Translations under genes and position numbers: made by a program
Source: Cyclobacteriaceae bacterium
GTDB taxonomy: Bacteria > Bacteroidota > Bacteroidia > Cytophagales > Cyclobacteriaceae
DNA length: 64,000 nt
NCBI GenBank assembly: GCA_025808415.1
Contig: CP075525.1
Location: 814,001 to 878,000, forward strand
Reading direction: 5' to 3'
Notes under the pieces: model-generated
What the model was told of the DNA's origin: nothing
The model's input: only the letters and a program-made list of their open reading frames with translations
Database searches by the model: none
Part shown: in pieces, positions 48,828-57,123 of the stretch
Layout of the letters: each line of letters starts with the position of its first letter
How positions within the stretch are numbered: the first letter of the stretch is position 1

Positions 48828-49142
48828 TTAAGCCTCTGTGGTGGTTGCTTTCGGATCGGTAAACATGAAGCCCCGACCTTCATCGCCTTCATAGAAATCA
48901 ATTTCTTTGCCCACTACGTACATGGTGTGGCGCTTGTCTACCAAAACCGGTATGCCTTCAATGGTATAGCTTTGGTCGTTCTCCTTTTTTTTGTCGAACC
49001 CGATGAGCAGGGAAACCCCACAACCTCCACCACGAACTCCAACCCGCAAACCGTAATCGGCAGGGATATTTTTTGTCTGCATGATTTTGCGGACTTCTTC
49101 AGCAGCTTTTGGGGTTAGGGTTACAGGTTGAAAATTGATCAT
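48828..49142 (-). CDS. Iron-sulfur cluster assembly protein, IscA/HesB-like, atypical
   Basis: A 104-residue A-type carrier (LTPKAAEEVRKIM, RVGVRGGGCGVSLLIGFD). The first conserved Cys is present (C41), but the C-terminal CGC motif is missing: the protein ends GRGFMFTDPKATTTEA, and no frame continues past the stop with such a motif. A-type carriers normally use all three cysteines. Possibly a regulatory or alternative cluster protein; a subgroup in Bacteroidota with this ending may exist. Confidence 0.8.
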   Translation of the reverse strand: MINFQPVTLTPKAAEEVRKIMQTKNIPADYGLRVGVRGGGCGVSLLIGFDKKKENDQSYTIEGIPVLVDKRHTMYVVGKEIDFYEGDEGRGFMFTDPKATTTEA

Positions 49143-49147
49143 GACGT

Positions 49148-49453
49148 TTAAACGCCTGGTAGTTTTTTCGGGTTCCGTGAAGTGTGAAATATTCTGGCAA
49201 TTACTACATGAGTTGAATCTACTCTGTAGATAATTTTATAACTCCAAACAACGATAAACCTGTAATCAGATTTTTTATGTACTAATACTGGCTCTTGTAC
49301 CCCAAGAAATGGGTGCATTTCAAGGTGGCTTATAGCATCAATAATTTTTGAGTGGACAATTCTTGCATAATAAATTCCTTGATCCTCCCGAATGTAGCGA
49401 ATGGCTCTTTCAAATTGCCGGAAAGCACGCTTTGTCCATATTACTTTAACCAT
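49148..49453 (-). CDS. ParE/RelE-family toxin
   Basis: A 101-residue protein with the RelE/ParE fold pattern: KVIWTKRAFRQFERAIRYI near the N-terminus and a C-terminal DSTHVVIARIFHTSRNP. It overlaps the antitoxin gene by 13 bases, the usual module order antitoxin then toxin. ParE-type poisons act on gyrase while RelE-type cut mRNA at the ribosome; the sequence favours ParE but does not prove it. Confidence 0.8.
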   Translation of the reverse strand: MVKVIWTKRAFRQFERAIRYIREDQGIYYARIVHSKIIDAISHLEMHPFLGVQEPVLVHKKSDYRFIVVWSYKIIYRVDSTHVVIARIFHTSRNPKKLPGV

Positions 49454-49629
49454 TCACCAGATTTCGAAATAACTTCTTCGTGGGTTAAAGTTTGTCCGGC
49501 TGCCTCTTCTTTTTCGGATTCTTCAATATCTGCAAGGAGCGATAATTGCTGATACACATCCTCGAGACGGGTGTCATCAGTAATTTTTTTGGCTATTTCG
49601 AGCAGATGCTCTTTAAGTTTATTTTCCAT
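49441..49629 (-). CDS. Antitoxin of the ParE/RelE-type module
   Basis: A 62-residue acidic protein (MENKLKEHLLEIAKKITDD) with a central helix and the tail EEVISKSGEWLK, as expected for an antitoxin that neutralises the overlapping downstream toxin. It has no visible DNA-binding domain of the RHH or HTH kind, so autoregulation is uncertain. Overlap with the toxin is 13 bases. Confidence 0.7.
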   Translation of the reverse strand: MENKLKEHLLEIAKKITDDTRLEDVYQQLSLLADIEESEKEEAAGQTLTHEEVISKSGEWLK

Positions 49630-49681
49630 AATGATGGTTAAAATTAGTAATTTTCAACACTTTTTGGTGAAAATTAATTCT

Positions 49682-50200
49682 ATGGATGCGCTTATTGATT
49701 TTGGCAAGATTCTGATCCCCGCTTCGTTAGTGTTGTATGCGGCATACCTGTTGGTAAGGTCGTTCCTGGCCAAGGAAATTGAACTGAAAAAGCTTGAAAT
49801 CCGAAGCCGCAGCATTGAAACGGTGCTGCCGTTGCGCTTGCAGGCCTATGAAAGAATGTGCCTGTTCCTGGAACGAATCAGCCCGCAAAATTTGTTAGTA
49901 CGCCTGAACCCTGGGCCGGTGCCTGCACGCGATTTTCACCAGGTTTTATTGAGCGAAATACGGAATGAGTATAACCACAACGTATCGCAACAGATTTTCA
50001 TGAGCGAAAGCAGTTGGGAACTTGTACGCAATGCGAAGGAGGATTTGGTAGTAACGATTAATGAAGCTGCATCGGAAATGGGGCAAGAGGCTACCAGCCT
50101 GGATCTGTCGAAAAAGATATTTGAAAAGATGATTAGCAAACCCGACTCCATTGCACATGCGCTGGTGGAGATAAAGCGGGAGATACAACAAACCTTTTAA
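49682..50200 (+). CDS. Membrane-anchored conserved protein
   Basis: The ATG at 49682 (MDALIDFGKILIPASLVLY) is chosen over the upstream ATG at 49571, because the longer form would start inside the antitoxin region and adds an unlikely tail. The product is 172 residues: a membrane helix (about residues 8-30) and a cytoplasmic helical domain (LKKLEIRSRSIETVLPLRLQAYERM). It starts a three-gene unit with the DUF1232 and oxidoreductase genes. Function unknown. Confidence 0.7.
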   Translation: MDALIDFGKILIPASLVLYAAYLLVRSFLAKEIELKKLEIRSRSIETVLPLRLQAYERMCLFLERISPQNLLVRLNPGPVPARDFHQVLLSEIRNEYNHNVSQQIFMSESSWELVRNAKEDLVVTINEAASEMGQEATSLDLSKKIFEKMISKPDSIAHALVEIKREIQQTF

Positions 50201-50201
50201 C

Positions 50202-50600
50202 ATGACCAACATTTTTTATCAATCGGCTTTACGCCAGGCTTCCGGCTTCTTCGGTCGGCATGGGCGCATGGCCATGTTGCTTTCGCAACTGACCATTAAG
50301 GTGGGCCGCATGAATAAAAAGGATTTGAGTTTTCGGAAAGCAAAGTCCAAACTCGATGTATTGGTTCGGCTCATCAAATCATATACGAATGGCAGCTACC
50401 GGACCATTCCATGGAAAACAATCGCTATGATTTTAGCGGCTATCATTTATTTCGTAAACCCGTTCGATCTTATACCTGATCTTGCTCCGGTGGTTGGGTT
50501 GACCGATGATTTTTCAATTTTATTGTGGGTGTACAGCTCCGTTCAAACGGAAATCGATAAGTTTCTGATCTGGGAGCAATCCAATCTGAAGCTTTCATGA
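50202..50600 (+). CDS. YkvA/DUF1232 family protein
   Basis: A 132-residue protein with the DUF1232 core (IAMILAAIIYFVNPFDLIPD followed by LAPVVGLTDDFSILLW), a short membrane-associated domain of unknown function. It starts one base after the previous stop and overlaps the next start by the four-base ATGA, so the trio is translationally coupled. Confidence 0.88.
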   Translation: MTNIFYQSALRQASGFFGRHGRMAMLLSQLTIKVGRMNKKDLSFRKAKSKLDVLVRLIKSYTNGSYRTIPWKTIAMILAAIIYFVNPFDLIPDLAPVVGLTDDFSILLWVYSSVQTEIDKFLIWEQSNLKLS

Positions 50601-51238
50601 GAACAGCGCTGTTGGCCGGTTCCACCGGATTGATTGGAAAGCAATTGCTTGAATTGTTGCTGGAAGATTCGGATTACACAGTTGTGAAGGCCATTAGCCG
50701 AAAGCCATTGGATATCCAGCACGCCAAACTTCAGAATATTGTAGCCGATTTCAACACCTTGACCGAGCACCATAATCAGTTGAAGGCCAATGATGTTTTT
50801 TGTTGTTTGGGAACCACGATTAAGCAGGCGGGCAGTCAGGCAGCATTTCGGAAAGTGGATTACGATTATCCGCTTGAGTTGGCCAAGTTGACGAAGAACC
50901 AGGGAGCATCGCAATACCTGATCATTACTGCGTTGGGTTCCGATGCTAAATCCGGGATTTTTTATAATCGTGTAAAAGGTGAAGTGGAGCAAGCTATCGA
51001 TGAACTTGGTTTCCAGTCATACCACATTTTGCGACCATCATTGTTGTTAGGAGAGCGTACCGAGAAACGCGCAGGTGAAGGAGCAGCAACCGTTGTGTAT
51101 CAAGCTTTAGGGTTTTTGATCCCGTTAAAATACAAGGCCATTGATTCAGTAAAAGTAGCCAGGGCAATGCTTCACATGGCGAAATTAAATTCCAAAGGGA
51201 AATTCATTCACGAATCGAAAGAACTTCAGCAGTTTTAA
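50597..51238 (+). CDS. NAD(P)-binding short-chain reductase-like protein
   Basis: A 213-residue Rossmann-fold protein (TALLAGSTGLIGKQLLELLLED, nucleotide-binding GxxGxxG) of the atypical SDR/NAD(P)H-binding class. The catalytic YxxxK of classical SDRs is not evident; the Tyr in GIFYNRVKGEVEQAI with Lys four on is a candidate. Start ATG overlaps the previous stop by four bases. The substrate is unknown. Confidence 0.8.
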   Translation: MRTALLAGSTGLIGKQLLELLLEDSDYTVVKAISRKPLDIQHAKLQNIVADFNTLTEHHNQLKANDVFCCLGTTIKQAGSQAAFRKVDYDYPLELAKLTKNQGASQYLIITALGSDAKSGIFYNRVKGEVEQAIDELGFQSYHILRPSLLLGERTEKRAGEGAATVVYQALGFLIPLKYKAIDSVKVARAMLHMAKLNSKGKFIHESKELQQF

Positions 51239-51246
51239 TGTAATGC

Positions 51247-51308
51247 CATGCTGAGTTTGGCCGAAGCATGACACTTGGATAGTCACCCTTCGACAGGCTC
51301 AGGGGGAC
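51247..51308. repeat. REP-like double hairpin overlapping the end of the DnaE-type gene
   Basis: Two small palindromes: CATGCT/AGCATG (51247-51252/51265-51270) and GTCACCCT/AGGGGGAC (51282-51289/51301-51308, one mismatch) with the loop TCGACAGGCTC. Similar CCTTCGACAGGCTCAGG palindromes are widespread intergenic repeats. The second one contains the stop codon of the DnaE-type gene (51299-51301) and its last codons, so the repeat is part of the coding sequence. Confidence 0.55.
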
Positions 51309-54300
51309 ACGTGTAATGCAGCTGGGTCAGAATTTTTTGGTTGCGTATGGTGCAGCGGTTCATACGGTAATTCCTTTTTATTGATCAGCGGAATTTTCTC
51401 CATAGAGCTTACTTCAATCGTTGCGATTCCAAAATCTTCCACCACTTTACCCTTGATGAAATAAAATCCCCTTCCCCGGAAGGGAAACTTCTTGGCAACA
51501 TCCGGGAAATGCACCGTATCGAATACTTCGCCCTGCTGATCGTAGAACGTGCCAAAATGCATAAGCTCACCTTTTACAGTACCGGTGTTTTTGGTGGTTA
51601 CCACATATCCGAGTATGGTCACTACTTTACCTATTTTATTTAAAAGCTCAATAGCTTTTGTGTCGCCAAAATTTGATGTGGCAACCAGTTTAAACGGATC
51701 ACACAACGGAAAGCCCAGCAACTCAATTTCATCAAAGGCATCTTCCAGTTCGTTTCGTTGTAGTGCCGGTAATGGGTATTCGCTGGGTTCGGTATCGAAT
51801 AATTCAGATGTATTCCTGTTTTTGGTTTTTGTGTTGCTGCAATACAGCATGGCTTCCCATAATAATTTTTGTTTTGATTTTCCGGTAAACCGGAACGCAC
51901 CCATCCGAATGAGTATGCGTACTTGTTCCAATCCGAGGGGTATTCTGCGCAAGAAATCATTCAGGCTGCGGTAGGCACCTTGTTTTCGTTCAACAGCAAT
52001 TTGTTGCGCTACCTTTGTCTCCAGACTTTTCAAATGAATAAATCCGATATAAATCTCTTTTTCGTAGATGGTAGTAAGGTACTCACTTTTATTGACACAA
52101 GGCGCTTTAATGGTGGCGCCACTCATGCGGGCTTCATGAAAATAAAACTCTGTTTTGTAGAAACCACCAAAGTTGTTGATCACGCCTACCATGAATTCCA
52201 GCGGGTAGTGTGCTTTCAGGTACAGACTCTGGTAACTCTCCACAGCGTAACTGGCTGAGTGGCCCTTGGCAAACGAATAGCCTGAGAAACTTTCAATTTC
52301 ATACCACACCCGCTCAATAATGTGTTCGGGATAATTGCGCGCACGACAATTCTCAAAAAACTTATCTTCAACACGCTTAAACTCTTCGCGCGAACGATAC
52401 TTCCCCGACATGCCCCTGCGCAGCACATCGGCTTCTGTTAAGGTTAACCCGGCAAAGTGGTGTGCCACCTTAATCACATCTTCCTGGTACACCATCACGC
52501 CATAAGTTTCCTTCATCAGTTTATCCATTAGGGGATGAATGGCTTCGTATGTACCACCATTTCGCACGGCATGAAAACGTTCAATGTAGGCACGCATCAT
52601 GCCCGAGCGGGCCACACCCGGACGAATGATGGAACTGGCGGCTACCAGTGTGAGGTAATCATCGCAACGGAGTTTGCCCAACAGCATGCGCATAGCAGGT
52701 GACTCTACATAAAAGCAGCCCATCGCCTTGCTGTTGCGCATCAGGTCTTTGATTTTTTCATCCTTTTTAAAATCACTGAAGCGATGAATGTTAACATCAA
52801 TGTCCTGGTTTCGCTTTACATGTTTTACGGTTTCTTTCAGGTGGCCTAATCCCCGCTGACTCAGAATATCAAATTTGTAGATGCCCATGTCTTCGGCATT
52901 GTGCATTTCAAAATGCGAAACCGGGTAGCCTTTCGGTGGAAGTTCAAGGGCAGTATAAGCATAAATGGGTTTTTCGGTGATCAGTACCCCGCCAGCGTGG
53001 ATGGAGATGTTGGCAGGAAGATCTTTCATCTTATCGGCATACCGGAAAATCAATTCTGTGATGTGGTCGCGGTTTTTATGTTTATGCGGTTCATCTACGA
53101 TCGCATCAATCTCAGCTTTCGGTAAACCGAATACTTTACCGAGTTCGCGCAGCACCGATCGTTTTTGGTAAGTAACGTGTGTACCGAGAAGGCAAACATG
53201 ATCCGGTCCGTGCGTTCGGAAAAGATAGTCGTATATTTCATCACGGTTATCCCACGAAAAATCCAGGTCGAAATCGGGAGGGGAGGAGCGTTCCACATTG
53301 AGGAACCGTTCGAAATATAAATCAAGTTCAATCGGATCAACGTTGATAATGCCCAGGCAATATGCCACCACACTGTTGGCTCCACTGCCACGGCCTACGT
53401 ATTCGAAGCCCCGCTCTTTGGCAAAACGAATGAGGTCGTAGGCGATGAGGTAGTACGCACAAAAACCTTTTTGATTGATGATGTTCAATTCACGTTCAAA
53501 GCGTTCGCGTAACGCTGGGTTGCTCACGTCATAACGGCTTTGAAAACCTTCCCAGGCCTGGGTGACTAAAAAATCCCAGTCGGCCCATGGTGAACCCAAC
53601 AACGTTTTTTTGTTTTTATCTTCTTTCAGATCGAAATGAATGGAACACTGGTCAATAAGTTTTTTAGTGTTACGGATCAATTCCGGATAAGCGCGGAAAT
53701 AAAATTCCAGTTCTTCTTCTCTCATCATCACTTCTTCAGGGTGCGCCTGTTCGTGTACAGGAAGTTTACTTAGCAATGTATTGTTATCAATAGCGCGCAA
53801 CAGTCGGTGTGTATTGAAGTCGGTTTTGGAGAAGAATGTTACCGGGTGCAGGATGACGAATTTTTCAGGGAATTCTTTCCGGGCCGCATATAAAGCAAAT
53901 TGATTAAGCTGGTGTTTGCGCACCCCGATGAATTCGTTGGTACGCAACCGTTCAGGTTCTGTTTTACCAAACGGATAGATGACAAATGTATTTTCAATTT
54001 CCGGTGCGCGTTCTGGCAGATTTTTGCTTTCGCGGTTGTGATGGGAGAGAAACCGGTTGATTTTTTCAAATCCGTTGTTGTTTTGCGCGATGGTGATGTA
54101 CAACAATTCATGACCTTGCCGGAACTCAATCCCTACGGCAATCTCCAGATCATACATTTTATCTGCGGCCAGGGGCGAACCGGGTTTCCGCTCTTCGCAC
54201 AGCCGCAGCATTTCAATGTACGATGCGGTATTATTGATTTCTGTGAGCACCAGCTTGTGTACTCCACACCTGCGTGCTTCATCAAAAAGCTTCTCTACCG

Positions 54301-54349
54301 GCAGCGTGCCGTATTTGAAACTGAAGGCGGTATGGCAGTTGAGAAACAT
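51299..54349 (-). CDS. Second DnaE-type DNA polymerase III alpha subunit (ImuC/DnaE2-like)
   Basis: A 1016-residue family C polymerase, shorter than a replicative DnaE (~1160). PHP domain at the N-terminus (MFLNCHTAFSFKYGT) where the first His of the usual HxH is Asn. Polymerase catalytic PDFDLDF (two Asp) is intact, followed by the palm/fingers regions (GRGSGANSVVAYCLGI; YSFAKGHSASYAVESYQSLY). It is downstream of a Y-family polymerase and a 2H-like gene, with a RAYT inserted between. Together with the LexA-like repressor this is a mutasome-type cassette: an error-prone DnaE acting with a Y-family polymerase in SOS translesion synthesis. Confidence 0.85.
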   Translation of the reverse strand: MFLNCHTAFSFKYGTLPVEKLFDEARRCGVHKLVLTEINNTASYIEMLRLCEERKPGSPLAADKMYDLEIAVGIEFRQGHELLYITIAQNNNGFEKINRFLSHHNRESKNLPERAPEIENTFVIYPFGKTEPERLRTNEFIGVRKHQLNQFALYAARKEFPEKFVILHPVTFFSKTDFNTHRLLRAIDNNTLLSKLPVHEQAHPEEVMMREEELEFYFRAYPELIRNTKKLIDQCSIHFDLKEDKNKKTLLGSPWADWDFLVTQAWEGFQSRYDVSNPALRERFERELNIINQKGFCAYYLIAYDLIRFAKERGFEYVGRGSGANSVVAYCLGIINVDPIELDLYFERFLNVERSSPPDFDLDFSWDNRDEIYDYLFRTHGPDHVCLLGTHVTYQKRSVLRELGKVFGLPKAEIDAIVDEPHKHKNRDHITELIFRYADKMKDLPANISIHAGGVLITEKPIYAYTALELPPKGYPVSHFEMHNAEDMGIYKFDILSQRGLGHLKETVKHVKRNQDIDVNIHRFSDFKKDEKIKDLMRNSKAMGCFYVESPAMRMLLGKLRCDDYLTLVAASSIIRPGVARSGMMRAYIERFHAVRNGGTYEAIHPLMDKLMKETYGVMVYQEDVIKVAHHFAGLTLTEADVLRRGMSGKYRSREEFKRVEDKFFENCRARNYPEHIIERVWYEIESFSGYSFAKGHSASYAVESYQSLYLKAHYPLEFMVGVINNFGGFYKTEFYFHEARMSGATIKAPCVNKSEYLTTIYEKEIYIGFIHLKSLETKVAQQIAVERKQGAYRSLNDFLRRIPLGLEQVRILIRMGAFRFTGKSKQKLLWEAMLYCSNTKTKNRNTSELFDTEPSEYPLPALQRNELEDAFDEIELLGFPLCDPFKLVATSNFGDTKAIELLNKIGKVVTILGYVVTTKNTGTVKGELMHFGTFYDQQGEVFDTVHFPDVAKKFPFRGRGFYFIKGKVVEDFGIATIEVSSMEKIPLINKKELPYEPLHHTQPKNSDPAALHVSP

Positions 54350-54350
54350 T

Positions 54351-54474
54351 TTTAATCATTGGCCTGTGTCTTTAATCATTGGCCTGTGCCCTCACAGGCC
54401 ATGGTTGTCTTTTCTTGGTCTGTGTCTTTATTTTCAAGGTCTGTGTCCTCAAGGTCTGTGTCCTCACAGACCTT
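54351..54474. repeat. REP-like hairpin cluster, left of the RAYT gene
   Basis: A 20-base tandem duplication (54351-54370 and 54371-54390) is followed by hairpins GGCCTGTG-CCCT-CACAGGCC (54381-54400) and GGTCTGTG-TCCT-CACAGACC with AA/TT flanks (54451-54474), and extra GGTCTGTGTC half-sites. They resemble REP palindromes used by RAYT transposases. Confidence 0.75.
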
Positions 54475-54566
54475 TCAGATCTTCCTTCCAGTCTTTTTAA
54501 CTTTCGAACAATGACTAACAGGCCATTTCCATTTATTTGCTATTCATCTCACAGTCAAAATTTTAA

Positions 54567-54588
54567 TGATCTGTAGGGACACAGATCA
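54567..54588. repeat. Third REP-like hairpin
   Basis: TGATCTGT (54567-54574) pairs with ACAGATCA (54581-54588). A variant of the same family near the RAYT stop codon. Confidence 0.5.
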
Positions 54589-54606
54589 GGGACATAGATC
54601 ACGGAG

Positions 54607-55170
54607 TTAAAATCTTTCCCGATAGTGGGTAATGATTCCGAACTCATCTTCCCCGGTCTCATAAAACCTTGCAGAAGACCATTTGTAATCTTCCGGTTTT
54701 CGTACCAAACTCCAATGCCCCTGCAATGGATTCAAATGGATGTAATCCAGTTTCTGCTCCGCAACTGGCCGCGACTTTATATTAATGGCAAGCGGATCGC
54801 GTTGCCAGAAGCGATGGTTGCGTTCAATGGTAATTTCCTGGTATACGCTCAGTTTTTTCGAAGACTGCTCACGTATACTACCCAAAAATTGATGGCTTGT
54901 GAATTTGTTAAAACTGGCATAAGGTGTTTCTTTTCCATTCTGATCAAGCATCTCCCACAGAATATGCAGGTGATTAGGCATAATAACAAATCCGTAAATA
55001 CAAATCTTTTTTCGGATGGTTAGTTCTTTCCAACAATTAATGATGATCATTTTGTAGCGATCATCTTCAAGAAGTTTGTTCCAATCTTTTATTGTATCCG
55101 TCCAGAAGTACACTTCATTCAGAAGCATCTTTGAATTTCGGGTTCCATATTTTAATTGTTGAATATTCAT
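54607..55170 (-). CDS. REP-associated tyrosine transposase (RAYT)
   Basis: Y1-type HUH transposase of the IS200-related RAYT family. The HUH motif is MPNHLHIL, and the catalytic Tyr lies in KLDYIHLNPLQGHW; DYKWSSARFYE is a family segment. I start at ATG 55170 (MNIQQLKYGTRNS, 187 residues); the longer start at 55203 runs into the REP hairpin. It is flanked by inverted REP copies, and sits between the 2H gene and the dnaE-type gene of the cassette, splitting that operon. Confidence 0.88.
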   Translation of the reverse strand: MNIQQLKYGTRNSKMLLNEVYFWTDTIKDWNKLLEDDRYKMIIINCWKELTIRKKICIYGFVIMPNHLHILWEMLDQNGKETPYASFNKFTSHQFLGSIREQSSKKLSVYQEITIERNHRFWQRDPLAINIKSRPVAEQKLDYIHLNPLQGHWSLVRKPEDYKWSSARFYETGEDEFGIITHYRERF

Positions 55171-55182
55171 GTTGTTTGTCTG

Positions 55183-55214
55183 ATCACCGGTCTGTGAGGA
55201 CACAGACCGGTGAT
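55183..55214. repeat. Inverted REP-like hairpin, right of the RAYT gene
   Basis: ATCACCGGTCTGTG (55183-55196) pairs exactly with CACAGACCGGTGAT (55201-55214), loop AGGA. The core is the reverse complement of the left-side hairpin with loop TCCT, so the RAYT gene is flanked by REP units in opposite orientation. Confidence 0.8.
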
Positions 55215-55300
55215 TTAAGACACAGACAAGAGATGAGTTACAGACACAGCTGGTGATAAGTTATTTCCTTTAACCTTGGTTTGTGTCATAACAAACCAAT

Positions 55301-55921
55301 TTATTTTCCAAAACATATATCCTTATAATGAACCCATTTTTTACCATTACGTGCCAGCACCGTAATCCTGTCGCACAGAAAATGCTGGTTGCTGTAATTC
55401 AGTTCTTTCAGGTATGGCCAGCATTTTAAAAAATCTTCTGAAGAAAGATTTTTGGCAATGGTGATACTTGGTGTGAAATCACGGTCTTCCTTCACCAGGT
55501 TTTCAAAAATTTCCCTGATCGGGTACTTGTTCACAATATCCATGTAAATAGTACGCTTCGAACCGTTATAGAACACATTGAAGTCTTTCAGGAACACATT
55601 GAAGGCCTCAAACGAAGCAGCTTTTTCTTCTACAAACTCCAGCATGTCTTCGGTGTGCTTTCCTGTATACTTGAACAGCGAGATATGCGCCTTTGAAAGG
55701 CGATCATCAAAGTCGTGCCCGATCAGGTAGTGCACATCATCTTTCAATACCGCCACATCACTGGCAATGTGCCGGGGTGGAGCAATCATAAAAAATAATT
55801 CCTGTACGGGGTTCTGGGTTTTAATCACTGCTGTTCTCATGGTTCGTGTTGTTTTCATAGTACGAACATAATTCCGGTTTTTGACAATTTGTGTCAACAT
55901 AATATCCCTGCCTGTTTTCAT
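55301..55921 (-). CDS. 2H phosphoesterase-like protein (2'-5' RNA ligase family), degenerate
   Basis: Up to 206 residues, with an optional later start (M8, M22, M28). The fold is 2H: first motif HIS (H79-I-S81 in AHISLF), second expected HxT reads S152-I-T154 (FTPSITIAK), so one catalytic His is replaced by Ser. The ATG at 55921 overlaps the dinB stop by four bases (ATGA), which argues for translational coupling with the Y-family polymerase. It takes the operon slot often held by imuA-like or hypothetical genes in such cassettes. Function unknown. Confidence 0.75.
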   Translation of the reverse strand: MKTGRDIMLTQIVKNRNYVRTMKTTRTMRTAVIKTQNPVQELFFMIAPPRHIASDVAVLKDDVHYLIGHDFDDRLSKAHISLFKYTGKHTEDMLEFVEEKAASFEAFNVFLKDFNVFYNGSKRTIYMDIVNKYPIREIFENLVKEDRDFTPSITIAKNLSSEDFLKCWPYLKELNYSNQHFLCDRITVLARNGKKWVHYKDICFGK

Positions 55922-57111
55922 CTCAAATTTCCTTTAAACATGTTCATTTCCATCCGCACCCTGCGGCCTACACCCAGGGTGGTGGCGCGCACCAGTTTTT
56001 CTACCCCGTGTTTGTGTTTGATCTTATCGATGGCTTCATACAAACGAATGCCTTCAGTCGTATCATCAAACAGGCTGATCTGATGGTTGCCATGAACCAG
56101 CCCGCTTAAACGTACACCCACCAGGCGTATCAGCATCCTGCGGTTGTAGAGTTTATCGAAGAGTTGTGTTACGGTATGCAGCAACACATGATCAGACGCG
56201 GTGTATGGAATTTGTATTTGTTTGGTCTCCGTATCAAAATTCGCATAACGTATTTTCACCGTTACACACGAAGTGAGTTTCTTCTGCTCGCGTAACTGAA
56301 ATGCCACTTTTTCTACCATCGCAATTAGTATCGACTTTAATCGCTTTACATCAATGGTATCGTTCTCAAAGGTACACTCTGTTGAAATGGATTTCTGTTC
56401 GCTGTACGGCACCACGGGCGAATCGTCAATGCCGTGCGCTTTATTCCATAGCGAAATGCCATTCTTACCAAACGCGCTCACCAGAAACTTCAGCGGCATC
56501 TCGCACAGCGTGGCTACCGTGCGCACACCCATATCATATAAGAAGGCCGATGTCTGCTTCCCGATCATTGGAATTTTTTCTACGGCTAAGGGAGCCAAAA
56601 ATTCTTTTTCCTCACCAGCAGGTATCTGCTTTTCGGCATTTGGCTTAAACTCATTGGTTGTTACTTTCGACACCAGCTTGTTTACCGACATGCCCAGTGA
56701 AATCGGCAAGCCGCTTTCATGAATAATTTTTCTGCGCAACTCCTTTGCCCATTTAAACGCGCCAAAAAATTTATCCATGCCGCTGGCATCAATGTAAAAC
56801 TCATCAATGGATGATTTTTCAAACATCGGCACCGAGTCGGCAATGATTTCGGTAACCAGGTGCGAGTTTTTACTGTACGCCTCCATATCGCCCGAAATCA
56901 CCAACGCATCGGGGCAGAGTTGCATGGCCAGGTACATGGGCATGGCTGAGTGCACCCCAAACCTGCGCGCCTCGTAACTACAGGCAGCCACCACGCCCCT
57001 GCGGCTCTGGCCGCCAATAATCAAAGGTTTTCCTTTTAACGCCTTATGCTTTTTGCACTCTACGGCCACAAAAAAGGCGTCCAAATCGAGATGTATAATG
57101 TTTCTGTCCAC
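55918..57111 (-). CDS. Y-family DNA polymerase (DinB/Pol IV-like)
   Basis: A 397-residue translesion polymerase. Catalytic carboxylates are intact: D9 in HLDLDAFF, D103 and E104 in SSIDEF. A clamp-binding motif QISLF is at 344-348. These features contrast with Proteobacterial ImuB, which has lost catalytic residues. It overlaps the 2H gene by ATGA and is followed after transposon insertion by a DnaE-type gene. Its promoter (57124-57172) carries overlapping TTTAGT/ACTAAA palindromes. Likely SOS-controlled by the XRE/S24 repressor at 58471. Confidence 0.93.
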   Translation of the reverse strand: MDRNIIHLDLDAFFVAVECKKHKALKGKPLIIGGQSRRGVVAACSYEARRFGVHSAMPMYLAMQLCPDALVISGDMEAYSKNSHLVTEIIADSVPMFEKSSIDEFYIDASGMDKFFGAFKWAKELRRKIIHESGLPISLGMSVNKLVSKVTTNEFKPNAEKQIPAGEEKEFLAPLAVEKIPMIGKQTSAFLYDMGVRTVATLCEMPLKFLVSAFGKNGISLWNKAHGIDDSPVVPYSEQKSISTECTFENDTIDVKRLKSILIAMVEKVAFQLREQKKLTSCVTVKIRYANFDTETKQIQIPYTASDHVLLHTVTQLFDKLYNRRMLIRLVGVRLSGLVHGNHQISLFDDTTEGIRLYEAIDKIKHKHGVEKLVRATTLGVGRRVRMEMNMFKGNLR

Positions 57112-57123
57112 AGTGCGATATTA

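Noticed and set aside
53900..54355. Plus-strand frame of 151 codons over the DnaE-type gene
   Set aside because: Antisense to the polymerase PHP domain, which is real.
54350..54480. Possible CRISPR-like array at the repeated hairpins
   Set aside because: Repeats are short, inverted and unevenly spaced without unique spacers; they fit REP units around a RAYT.
54625..55023. Plus-strand frame over the RAYT gene
   Set aside because: Antisense to a well-supported transposase.
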